From an uncultured Lachnospiraceae bacterium (GTDB taxonomy: Bacteria > Bacillota > Clostridia > Lachnospirales > Lachnospiraceae): a stretch of DNA of 34,836 nucleotides. The notes beneath the pieces were generated by a model. It saw only the letters and a list, made by a program, of their open reading frames with translations. It had not been told where the DNA came from and did not search any database. Shown here piece after piece: positions 1 to 9,500 of this stretch (positions are counted from its first letter, which is position 1; each line of letters opens with the position of its first letter). The position numbers and the translations under genes are program-made. The stretch spans positions 1 through 34,836 of the forward strand of contig CANQYH010000002.1 in assembly GCA_947628025.1 (NCBI GenBank), read 5' to 3'.

Positions 1-2
1 GC

Positions 3-545
3 ATGCTCTTAGACTGGGGCGTCCATCTGATCGACCAGATCCTGTGGATGGTGCAGAGCCCGGTCAAGGAGGTCTACACCCACATGTTTTCCGTGAAATT
101 CCCGGATGTGGACGACAATTTTAAGCTGCTGCTGCGCTTCGAAAACGATCTTTCCGTGCTGGTGGAGGTGGACACCTACACCTTTATCAGCCTGCCCCGC
201 TGGCACGTGACCGGCACGGCGGGTACCCTCCAGGTGGACGACTGGAGCTGCGCCGGGAAGATCGTGCGCGCGAAGTCCAGCGTCATGCACTGGGAACCGG
301 GGATCGTCTATACCGCTTCCGGGCCCACGCGCACGCTGGCGCCGCGTCCCAAGGAAACGCTGGAGGAGCTTCCGCTTCCCAAGGTCACCTCGGAGGAGCG
401 GGAATATTACCGCAATTTCCGGGACGCCGATCTGGGAAAAGCGTCCCTGATCGTCAAGCCGGAGGAGGCCCTGCGGGTGATGCGGGTGATCGACGCGGCG
501 TTCCTGTCGGCGGAAACGCGCACCTGCGTGAAAGTGAATCTGTGA
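3..545 (+). CDS. Gfo/Idh/MocA family oxidoreductase, C-terminal part (5' truncated by window edge)
   Basis: The start of the protein (LLDWGVHLIDQILWM) resembles the GxHxxD region of the Gfo/Idh/MocA C-terminal domain; no nucleotide-binding N-terminus is present, so the gene starts before the window. Confidence 0.8.
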   Translation: MLLDWGVHLIDQILWMVQSPVKEVYTHMFSVKFPDVDDNFKLLLRFENDLSVLVEVDTYTFISLPRWHVTGTAGTLQVDDWSCAGKIVRAKSSVMHWEPGIVYTASGPTRTLAPRPKETLEELPLPKVTSEEREYYRNFRDADLGKASLIVKPEEALRVMRVIDAAFLSAETRTCVKVNL

Positions 546-593
546 AACAGAAAAGGCAACGTTGTTGAAAATGTTCAGATATGGAGGTATGGC

Positions 594-1469
594 ATGAAAC
601 AGATTAAAGTCGGAACCTGTGTGCCGGGAGACCGCGCGGCGGAGTGGCTGCCGCATATCGCGAAAGCCGGTTTTGAGTGTGTGTCCGTCAATTTTCATAT
701 GTCGCTGCAGGGGATCGATCTGGAAGAGCTGGCGAAGAAGGTCCGTGAGATCCTGGACGGGACCGGCGTCTATGTATCGACGCTGGGGTTCTACTGCAAT
801 CCGCTGATGTATGAGGAACACAAAAAGATACTGGAGCGCTGCATCGACACGGCGCATCTGTTTGGGGCCAAGAATGTGGCTACCTTTGCGGGCGCTTATG
901 AGGGCCAGCCGGCGGAGAAAGCCGTTCCCCAGTTCGGAAAGGTCTTCGGCGAGCTGTGCAGGCGGGCCGAGAGCGAGGATGTCCGCATTGTGATCGAGAA
1001 CTGTCCGATGGGCGGTACCTGGGAACACTGTACGTGCAACATCGGTTTCAACCCGAAAGCCTGGGAGATGATGTTTAACGAGGTCCCCTCCGACGCTCTG
1101 GGTCTGGAATGGGAGCCCGCGCACCAGTACCGCCAGATGATCGATCCGATCGCGCAGCTCAGGAAATGGGCGCCGAAGATCTACCATCTGCACGGCAAGG
1201 ATTCGACGGTCGATCTGGACGCGGTGCGGCAGTTCGGCGTCCTGCAGGCGGTCGAGTTCGCCGAGGACCGTCTGCCGGGCTTTGGCGACACCAACTGGCG
1301 CGACGTGTTCTTCGTCCTGTTCCGGAACGGCTACGACGGCGACATCTGCATCGAGGGCTATCATGACCCGATCTACCGGAGAGACTGGGAGATGACCGGC
1401 CAGCTGCATGCGCTTAACTATCTGAAATGGTGCCGCGGCGGCGATTTTAAGCCGAATCCGTGGGACTGA
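594..1469 (+). CDS. Sugar phosphate isomerase/epimerase (xylose isomerase-like TIM barrel)
   Basis: ATG with upstream GGAGGT; motifs VIENCP, HLHGKD and IEGYHD typical of the AP-endonuclease-2/xylose isomerase-like metal-binding barrel. Confidence 0.85.
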   Translation: MKQIKVGTCVPGDRAAEWLPHIAKAGFECVSVNFHMSLQGIDLEELAKKVREILDGTGVYVSTLGFYCNPLMYEEHKKILERCIDTAHLFGAKNVATFAGAYEGQPAEKAVPQFGKVFGELCRRAESEDVRIVIENCPMGGTWEHCTCNIGFNPKAWEMMFNEVPSDALGLEWEPAHQYRQMIDPIAQLRKWAPKIYHLHGKDSTVDLDAVRQFGVLQAVEFAEDRLPGFGDTNWRDVFFVLFRNGYDGDICIEGYHDPIYRRDWEMTGQLHALNYLKWCRGGDFKPNPWD

Positions 1470-1518
1470 CGGGATTGCGGGAACAAACGGACAAGACGGA
1501 AGAAAGGCGGGTGGAACC

Positions 1519-2433
1519 ATGAAATTCGGTTTACTTACGGCAATCTGTGAAGGAATGACTTTTGAGGAGGTCGTGGAGTTTGCGGCGGAGAATCATCTGG
1601 AGTGCCTGGAAGTGGCGTGCTGGCCGGCGGCCGGCGCGAAGAGGCGCTACGCGGGCGTGAGCCATATCGACGCGGAACATCTGACGGAGGAGAAAGCGAA
1701 GGAGATCCTCGATCTCTGCGCGGAAAAAGGCGTATCGATCTCCTCGCTGGCGTATTATCCCAATACGCTGGACCCCGACCCGGAGAAACGGGCGTACTAC
1801 ACGGCGCATCTGCACGCGCTCATCGACGCGTCCGCCATGCTGGGCGTCAATCTGGTGACGACGTTTATCGGCCGTATCCCGGACAAGACGGTGGCGGAGA
1901 ACCTGGAAGAGGCGAAAAAGGTATGGACGCCGGTCCTTGCGCACGCGGAGGAAAAAGGCGTGCGGATCGGCATCGAGAACTGTCCCATGTGGTTTACGGA
2001 CGACGAATGGCCTGGCGGGCAGAATATCATGAGCACGCCGGCCAACTGGAGAAAAGTATTTGCGCTCCTGGACAGTCCGAATCTGGGCCTGAATTACGAT
2101 CCCTCCCATTTTGTGTGGCAGCAGATCGATTATATACGTCCCCTGTATGAGTTTAAGGACAGGATCTTCCACGTCCATTACAAGGACATCAAGGTCCGCA
2201 GGGACAAGCTGGCGGATGTGGGCGTGATGGCCAATCCGCTGGAGTACATGACGCCGAAGATCCCGGGCCTGGGCGATGTGGACTGGGGAAAATTCGTTTC
2301 CGCGCTGACGGATATCGGTTTTGACGGCTGCGGCGTGATCGAAGTGGAGGACAAGGCGTTTGAGGATTCTCTGGACAGCGCCAAGCGGGCGGTGCTCCAG
2401 AGCGCCAGATATCTGAGAAATTTTGTCGGCTGA
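1519..2433 (+). CDS. Sugar phosphate isomerase/epimerase (TIM barrel)
   Basis: IGIENCPM, LNYDPSHFVWQQIDY, HVHYKD and GVIEVED motifs; RBS-like AGAAAGGCGG upstream. Confidence 0.87.
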   Translation: MKFGLLTAICEGMTFEEVVEFAAENHLECLEVACWPAAGAKRRYAGVSHIDAEHLTEEKAKEILDLCAEKGVSISSLAYYPNTLDPDPEKRAYYTAHLHALIDASAMLGVNLVTTFIGRIPDKTVAENLEEAKKVWTPVLAHAEEKGVRIGIENCPMWFTDDEWPGGQNIMSTPANWRKVFALLDSPNLGLNYDPSHFVWQQIDYIRPLYEFKDRIFHVHYKDIKVRRDKLADVGVMANPLEYMTPKIPGLGDVDWGKFVSALTDIGFDGCGVIEVEDKAFEDSLDSAKRAVLQSARYLRNFVG

Positions 2434-2451
2434 GAAAGGAGAGAACGCAGT

Positions 2452-3180
2452 ATGAAAATCGGATTGCAGCTGTTTACGGTCCGCGATCATATCCGGACCG
2501 GCGAGGATATGGCCGAGGTCCTGAAGAAAGTAAAGGCCATGGGGTACGAGGGCGTGGAATTCGCCGGGTATGCCGGGCTGAAACCGGAGGAAGTGCGGAA
2601 AGCGCTGGACGAGGCCGGCATCGAGGCGGTCTCTTCCCATACCGGCATCGACGAACTGGAATCCTCCGCGGAGGAGGCGCTTGCGTACGCGCTCGCCTCC
2701 GGCGCGAAGTTTATGGTGTGTTCGTATGCGTCTACCGACACGAAAGAGAAGCTGCTCCGGGTGGAGCGGGTCATGAAAAACGTGCGCTCCCTGGCGGAGC
2801 CGCACGGCATCACGGTGGGGTACCATAACCATTCCCATGAGTTTAAGCCCCTGAGCGACGGGACCGTGCCGATCGAATACATTGCCGGACATGCCTGCAA
2901 GCTGGAGCCGGATACCTATTGGGTGTATTACGCGGGAACGGACCCCGCGGATTTTCTGCGGGAGCACGCGGACCGGATCGCCCTGGTCCATCTGAAAGAC
3001 GGCAGCACGGACGGAAAGCCCTGCGCTGTCGGCGAAGGCAGCAACGACGTCGCGGGGATCCTCAAAGCCGCCGAAGAGCTGGGGACGGAATGGGTGATCG
3101 TGGAGAACGACAATCCGGTACCGGACGGGCTTTCGGACGCGAAGCGGAGCATAGACTGGCTGAAAACGCACTTTATGTGA
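2452..3180 (+). CDS. Sugar phosphate isomerase/epimerase (TIM barrel)
   Basis: MKIGLQLFTVRDHI start, VGYHNHSHEF, LVHLKDG and VIVENDNP motifs; RBS AAAGGAGAG. Confidence 0.87.
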   Translation: MKIGLQLFTVRDHIRTGEDMAEVLKKVKAMGYEGVEFAGYAGLKPEEVRKALDEAGIEAVSSHTGIDELESSAEEALAYALASGAKFMVCSYASTDTKEKLLRVERVMKNVRSLAEPHGITVGYHNHSHEFKPLSDGTVPIEYIAGHACKLEPDTYWVYYAGTDPADFLREHADRIALVHLKDGSTDGKPCAVGEGSNDVAGILKAAEELGTEWVIVENDNPVPDGLSDAKRSIDWLKTHFM

Positions 3181-3193
3181 GGAAAGGACAGAA

Positions 3194-3979
3194 ATGATTG
3201 CAAATTATCATACGCATACGCCCCTTTGCAACCACGCGGAGGGCGCGGAACGGGAGTATGTGGAGAAAGCCATCGAGGGCGGAATGAAGATCCTGGGCTT
3301 CTCTGACCACACGCCGAATCCGTATCCGATGGGGTTTGCCCACCACGACAGGATGAGCCTGGAGGAAATGGACGTCTATGTGAAGACGGTGCTCGATCTC
3401 CGGGACGAATACAAAGACGAGATCGAGATCCATCTGGGACTGGAAGTGGAGTACTACGCGGATCATTTTGAGAAGCTGCTGGAATTTACGAAAAATTACC
3501 CGGTGGAGTATTTCCTGCTGGCGCAGCATAGCCTGGAGGACCGTCCGGGCGACCTGAACAAGGAGCAGCTGAAAGATCCGTACTATCTGGACCGGTACTG
3601 CGATATCGTGATCGAGGCGATGCATACGGGGCGGTTTACTTACGTGGCGCATCCCGACGTGTTTAAGTTCCTGGGGGACCCGGCGCTTTACGATGCGCCC
3701 AACCGCCGCCTTTGCAGGTGCGCGAAAGAACTTGGGATCCCGCTGGAGATCAATTTCAATGGACTGCGGAAAAACAGTTATTATCCCCGGGAGCAGTTCT
3801 GGCGGATCGCCGGGGAAGAGGGCTGCACCGCGATCTTCGGGTCGGACGCCCACCGGCCGGATCTGGTCTGCCAGCCTGAGACGGAGAAGCACGGGCGGGA
3901 GATGGCGGACCGATGCGGGCTGCGGCTGATCGATACGGCGGAATTGAAAGACCCGTTCCTGAGGGGCCGGACGGCATGA
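3194..3979 (+). CDS. PHP-domain phosphatase (histidinol-phosphatase-like)
   Basis: NYHTHTPLCNH N-terminal PHP metal motif, GFSDHTP, and FGSDAHRP near the C-terminus; RBS GAGGAAAGG upstream. Confidence 0.82.
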   Translation: MIANYHTHTPLCNHAEGAEREYVEKAIEGGMKILGFSDHTPNPYPMGFAHHDRMSLEEMDVYVKTVLDLRDEYKDEIEIHLGLEVEYYADHFEKLLEFTKNYPVEYFLLAQHSLEDRPGDLNKEQLKDPYYLDRYCDIVIEAMHTGRFTYVAHPDVFKFLGDPALYDAPNRRLCRCAKELGIPLEINFNGLRKNSYYPREQFWRIAGEEGCTAIFGSDAHRPDLVCQPETEKHGREMADRCGLRLIDTAELKDPFLRGRTA

Positions 3980-4023
3980 GCCGCGTACCGGAAGACGGAA
4001 AGAAGAGTAAAGGTATGGAGGGT

Positions 4024-6525
4024 ATGATGACATCGTTGGGCAGGACGTACTCTGTGCGGGAGTTCGGCGCGGCGGGCGACGGCGTAACCGATGACACGCG
4101 GGCGATCCAGCGGGCGATCGACGCATGCGGCGGGGCAGGCGGCGGGACCGTGTACGTCCCGCCCGGCGTCTATTTTTCCGCGACCTTGAATATGCGCAGT
4201 TATGTGACCCTCTATCTGGAGGCGAACGCCCGCCTGCTGATCAGCCCGGGTCCGGAGGGATATCCCGATCCGGGCCCGGACAGTTATGTCCGCACGCTGG
4301 GAAGCAACTGCGAACGGATCTTCCTTCACGGGAAACGGATCGAACAGGCGGCGCTGCGGGGGTCCGGCGTGATCGACGGCCATCTGGGGGATAATAATGA
4401 CGAGAAAAACTCCTGGGAGGGCATTACGATCCTCTTTGAACAGTGTAAGGGGATCACAGTGGAAGGGATCGAGATCGTGCGAGCGCCCAACTGGACGCTG
4501 GCCTTTTTCGGCTGCAATCATGTGAACGTGTTCCGTCTCCGGATCCTGGACAGCCGGAAGGATGGCATCAATCCCGTGTGCTGTCAGAACGTCCTGATCG
4601 ACGGCGTATACATCCGGGGAACGTACGACGATCCCATCTGCATCAAAAATGAGAGTCCCGGGTACCTCTATGAGACGAGGCCGGACTGCGGCTTTCTCTC
4701 GGAGAACATCCTTGTAGCTAACGCGGTCGTGGAGGATACCCACGGCCATCCGGCGGTGAAGATCGGCACGGGGACGGCGGGCGTTTTCCGCAATATCCTG
4801 GTGCACGACTGTGTGTTTAACGGGACCGGAGCCGCGTTCTGCATCCAGCTGGTGCGGCCGGACATCGAGGGGCAGGCGGAACGGCTGATCGAGAATGTGC
4901 GTCTCTCCAATCTGGCGGTCAGGAACTGCGATTGCCTGATCGACGTGACGGAGCTGGACGTGAACCGGCCCATCATCCGCAATCTTACCCTGCAGAATGT
5001 GACCGCGCAGGGCTTAAAGATGCTTTCCCGCATACGGGGGACGAAAGACGCGCCCATCGGACGCGTGGAGCTGAGGGATCTTTTCTTTGACCGGGCGGAA
5101 CGGATGGACTGTCTGCTGGAGGCGGCCTGGGTAGACGGGCTTACGGTGGACGGCGCGGTGACGGAAAGAGGGAGATCCGGCGCGGCCGGGCCCTGCGGGG
5201 CGGTGTTGTCCCTGGAGAACTGCCGGCGCGTCAGGGCGGGAGGCTTTGTCACGGACGGCGGGCTGACCGCGCTGGCCCTGAGAGGGCCGTATACGGAAGA
5301 TATCTTCCTTTGCGACGACGGGACGGCCGGGTACGGGGCGGCGGATCCCGCGTCCGGTCAGGCTGAGGAGACGGGCGCTTTGGCGGACGCGCTGACCGTC
5401 TCCGCCGGGACGCCGGACGGCGCCGTATTCCCGAGGGTGTCGCGGTTCTGCCTGGAAGCTTTCGAGGGGCCGGGGACGGTCCGGCCGGGCGAACCGGTCG
5501 CGGGGACGCTGCGGATCCGCAACGAGGGCGGCTCCGGTTACTGGTCGGCGGACATTACTGCGGACGGGGCGGTCCTCGCTCCTGTCCGCATGTGGCTGCG
5601 CCGCGACGAGATCCGGACGGTTCCTTTCTTTGCGGGACCGCTTTACCGGCCGGGCGCGTACCGGATCGGGCTGGCGCAGCGGCAGTTTCGGCTGGAGGTG
5701 CTTCCTGCCGCCGCGGATATCCGGCTCGATCCCCGATTCGAGATCGGCGGGAAAGGAGACCGGCTGGAATTCAGGCTCCGCGCGTTCAACGCGGGAGGAG
5801 CGGCCGGTGAGAAGCTCCAGGAGCTGCGGCGCGGCGGAAAGCTCCTCGATGCCGGCGTGTTCCGCTTAGGGCCGGGAGAGGGCGGGGAGCTGCTCCTTAA
5901 AACGGACGGCCCGGAGACGGAAGAACCGTACGTCCTGCCCGGCGCCGCGGAATGGGGCTATCGGTTAGCGTCCAATACGTTTGCCGGGTACGAGGCGGAA
6001 GAAAACCGCATCGCCATTACGGCGGGCGGAAAGCAGTATACGACGGTCGGCGATTTTGAAAAAGAAAACCTGGTGGAATACGCCGCTCTTTACAAGCGGG
6101 TGGCCGGGGATTTCACGGCGACCGTGCGGCTGCTCTCCCAGGAACCCAGCGGCCAGTATGCGTTCGCCGGGCTGATCGTCTGCAACGACATGAGCCGCGC
6201 CGAACGGGAAAAGGGCCTGGTGCTCCTGACCAGCTCTCCCAAATACGGTTCCATGGGGCTGTGGCGGGCGGACTGCGACGGCGATGGGCGCACGGAAGCC
6301 ATCGAATACGGGAGCCTTGGCCCGGGCGAATGGATGCGGATCGTAAAGACCGGGAAGAGCTTCCAGGCCTTTGTCAGCGGGGACGGTAAGAACTGGAAAG
6401 CCTGGCGTGTCTTGCAGGTGGACGCTGCCGCCGGGGAGCAGGACGTGGGTCTGTTCGCCTACGCCAACAGCGCGGCGGATCGGCCGGGCCGGGCGGAATT
6501 TTCGGATCTTTCCATCCGCCGCTGA
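4024..6525 (+). CDS. GH28/pectate-lyase-type right-handed beta-helix protein with C-terminal beta-sandwich (DUF1349-like) region
   Basis: SVREFGAAGDGVTDDTRAIQRAIDAC..GGTVYVPPGVY is the classic N-terminus of this fold, followed by repeated beta-helix-like segments. The listed ORF begins at 3913, overlapping the upstream gene; ATG codons at 4015, 4024 and 4027 are more plausible. Exact start uncertain. Confidence 0.78.
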   Translation: MMTSLGRTYSVREFGAAGDGVTDDTRAIQRAIDACGGAGGGTVYVPPGVYFSATLNMRSYVTLYLEANARLLISPGPEGYPDPGPDSYVRTLGSNCERIFLHGKRIEQAALRGSGVIDGHLGDNNDEKNSWEGITILFEQCKGITVEGIEIVRAPNWTLAFFGCNHVNVFRLRILDSRKDGINPVCCQNVLIDGVYIRGTYDDPICIKNESPGYLYETRPDCGFLSENILVANAVVEDTHGHPAVKIGTGTAGVFRNILVHDCVFNGTGAAFCIQLVRPDIEGQAERLIENVRLSNLAVRNCDCLIDVTELDVNRPIIRNLTLQNVTAQGLKMLSRIRGTKDAPIGRVELRDLFFDRAERMDCLLEAAWVDGLTVDGAVTERGRSGAAGPCGAVLSLENCRRVRAGGFVTDGGLTALALRGPYTEDIFLCDDGTAGYGAADPASGQAEETGALADALTVSAGTPDGAVFPRVSRFCLEAFEGPGTVRPGEPVAGTLRIRNEGGSGYWSADITADGAVLAPVRMWLRRDEIRTVPFFAGPLYRPGAYRIGLAQRQFRLEVLPAAADIRLDPRFEIGGKGDRLEFRLRAFNAGGAAGEKLQELRRGGKLLDAGVFRLGPGEGGELLLKTDGPETEEPYVLPGAAEWGYRLASNTFAGYEAEENRIAITAGGKQYTTVGDFEKENLVEYAALYKRVAGDFTATVRLLSQEPSGQYAFAGLIVCNDMSRAEREKGLVLLTSSPKYGSMGLWRADCDGDGRTEAIEYGSLGPGEWMRIVKTGKSFQAFVSGDGKNWKAWRVLQVDAAAGEQDVGLFAYANSAADRPGRAEFSDLSIRR

Positions 6526-6584
6526 GTCACCTGCCGTCGAGCCGCGGAGCGCTTTCGCTCCCGCTCGTAAGAGGGCTGGAGGCG

Positions 6585-9500
6585 GTGGGCCTGACGGAGG
6601 AGAGCGCACGCTTGGCCAGGGATCTGAAAAAGAGCGATACGTCGGCGTACAGAGCCGCGGTGACCAGGGATACGGGCGTCCGTCTCACGGATCAGGAGGA
6701 CGCTCTGACTGCCGCGGGCGCGCTGCACATGATGATCCGGGAGGGCTGTTCCCTGGAACAATGCTTTGAGGATACGGCCGCCCGTTCCGCGCAGCGTGCG
6801 CAGGCGGGAGCGGATCTGCGCGCCTTTTGGGAGGAGAGCCCGCGGACGTCTGAAGAGTCTGCGGTCCGCTACGGCAAATGGTTCCGGATGGCCGGGGACG
6901 CTCTTTTGAGCCAGAAAATGCCGGACCTCGATCTTCTGAACCGTTCGGATTTTTTGCAGTCTCATTCGCAGATCATGAGGATGAAGCAGATGGCGTCCGA
7001 TTATCTGTTCCTCATAAACGACTGGAAAGAGGATCCTGCGTTCCGGCAGGCCTTTGCGGGGAGCGTTCCCTGGGACCAGGAGTATACAGACCGGATCTAT
7101 AATTCGCTGCATGCGGTGAGGACTTTCTGCGATCAACTGCTGCAGATGAACGACGAGACACTTCCGCTGGCCCAGCGCGCGGCCTCTAAACTGATCGTGG
7201 AACAGTACGCCGGACAGTTTCGCGGGAAGAGCCTGACGGAGATCGGCGAGGCGGTCTACGGTCAGGAACTGCTCCGCCAGGGCGCGGTTTATGCGCTTGA
7301 GCTTCAGGACCTGATGGCGGTCGACGCGCAGGGACATGAATATGCAGAGGACAGCGACTGGAATCGTCTGACCGGCGATTGGCTGAGAGGGGACGCGCCC
7401 AGACCGTTCCAGGAAGAGGGACTGGCCGCCATTCTTGACACTCCGGCGGATACAGCCAGGGTCGGCCATCTGCGGCTGGACGCTTTGGCGCGCGACGGGC
7501 TCTCCCCTGTGTTCGACGCAGACGCGGCCGAGACGCTGTTCCGGCCGTCCGACTGGTCTGACCCGGCGGTCAGCCGGGACGCGGCGGAAACGTTTGACCG
7601 TTTGTTTTCTGATACCCTGGGTAAAATGGGATCGCTTCTGCTGACTCCGGAGATGAAAGCGGCGCAGATCACGTCCCTGACGCAGCTGTTTTATATCGAC
7701 GGGAAACCGGTCGACGAGTATTTAAAGGAAAATAATCTTTCGGAGACGGAGGAGAACCGCAAGGCCGCGGTGGTCCGGGCCTGCAGCCGGGCAAGAGAGC
7801 ATGTGGAGATGGCGGCGCTGACAGCGGAGACATTTGACGGGAAAGAACATCTGGTTCCTGCAGTGATCGAGGTAAAAGCGGACCTGAAAGCCTTTGACCG
7901 GATGGCCGGTTTTTTCGACCGGAAGCGTTCCAGCCGGGCCCATTCCCTGTATCAGGACGCTAAAGGGAAAGACGAGCGCCAAAATGCGATCAAAGAGAAT
8001 CTGAGCCGGCGTGTCCTGAACGGCATTTCCGCCAGCGCGGCGGCCGAGGCCGGCAGATATAGGAATGATAAGTATTCTATGGGAGATCCGGCAGTCAAAG
8101 CGGCCTTTTTTGGGCTCGGAGGCGACGGCGAGGTATTTGACAGGGTGGAGGAGTCGGGTACGTTTAAAATGTCTTCCCGTCAGCTTCCCGAGGAGCAGCG
8201 GCCCCTTTTTGAGCGTCTTCAGAAGCTGTCCCGGATGAAAGTCACCACCCAGACGGATCACTCATCTCCCGTGCAGGAAGTGCCTCTGTTAGGCCGTGAG
8301 CTCCTGAGAGGAAATGGCGGCGGCCTGACGATGTTCGCCGGTCTGATCGCGATGTCGAGGAATCCGCAGATCCGGCTGGCGGATCTGGTAGATTCCGATC
8401 GGTTTTCCGCTGAGAAGCTGCAGGCGGGCGGCGATCTGCTGGATGCGCTGGAACAGATCCAGGAGCATCCGGACAAGATCGCGTCCCTGATTGCGTCCGC
8501 GGCGGTCACGCTGTCGGGACTCGATTACCGGCAGGAGCTGCTGTATGCCGTAGGGGCTGATCCGGCCGACCCGCAGCTGGCTTCCGAGGAGGGCGTGCGG
8601 GAGCTGATGGCCGATTCCGGCAGGCGGACGCAGCTCATGGATTTCAGCAGGTTCCTGGCTGCGTATACGAGAGGCGCTTACCAGATGCTGGGGCGGCCGT
8701 TCGGATCTACGGATTATCAGATCCGCTTTGATCAGGGAAAAGTCCTGGGCAGGGACCAGGCCGGTTCGGAGCCCGCGGAGTCCCCGACGTTGATGGAGAC
8801 GGTCTATCGGAACGTGCAGCGGCATATGACGGAAGAACAGAGAGAGCAGTGCGGGCGTTTCCGTGAAAACGCAGTTGCGTTCAATACCGGCCAGGCTTTC
8901 CGTGATGTCTCCACCGGCGAGACGTTTCTGCATACAGGGGTCGCGGAGCCTGATGCCTATTCCACCGTTATCGCCAGCTACGCCCAGACGTACCTTGAAG
9001 TGGAGCAGATCCTCTGCGGCGCGGGGAAACCGGCGGACTGGGAGAGAAAAGGTTCGGACGGCAAGGATCAGTACAAAGCCTACATAACGGAGTATTATGA
9101 CAGGAATAGGACGGAGGCGGCCGCTGTCCTGCAGGAAATCTATAAGCAGGGAGGATGCCCTGCCGCGCTGCGGTCGCTTACCAGTGCCTTTGAGAGAGAT
9201 CAGCAGGTGGATTTTTCACTGAGAAACGCGGCTTCCGCAGAACCGCAGGTCGAGGTAGAAAGTCCGGTGAGTACAGAGCCGCAGGCCGGGGCAGGAAACC
9301 CGGTGAGTACGGAGCCGCAGGCTGGATCGGAAGGCCCGGTGAGTTCTGGGCCGCAGGCTGGATCGGAAAGTCCGGTGAACTCGGAGCCACGGACCACGCC
9401 GGAACAGCCAGTATCCGAGCCATCGCAGGAGAGCGAAAAACCGGTCAAGCGGCAGCTCGGATTCAATCGCCTGCTGCAGATCGACGAAGCCGAAAAGATC

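Noticed and set aside
9-3171. Long minus-strand ORFs 9-1520 and 1531-3171
   Set aside because: They lie antisense to well-supported isomerase/oxidoreductase genes; the translations are Arg/His/Pro-rich with no family motifs, typical of shadow ORFs in GC-rich DNA.
6459-7469. Minus-strand 336-aa ORF opposite the start of the unassigned 1014-aa gene
   Set aside because: Same shadow-ORF composition; no RBS or recognisable motif.
9264-9395. Repeat array considered as CRISPR
   Set aside because: Contiguous in-frame repeats without unique spacers, inside a coding sequence; no cas genes.
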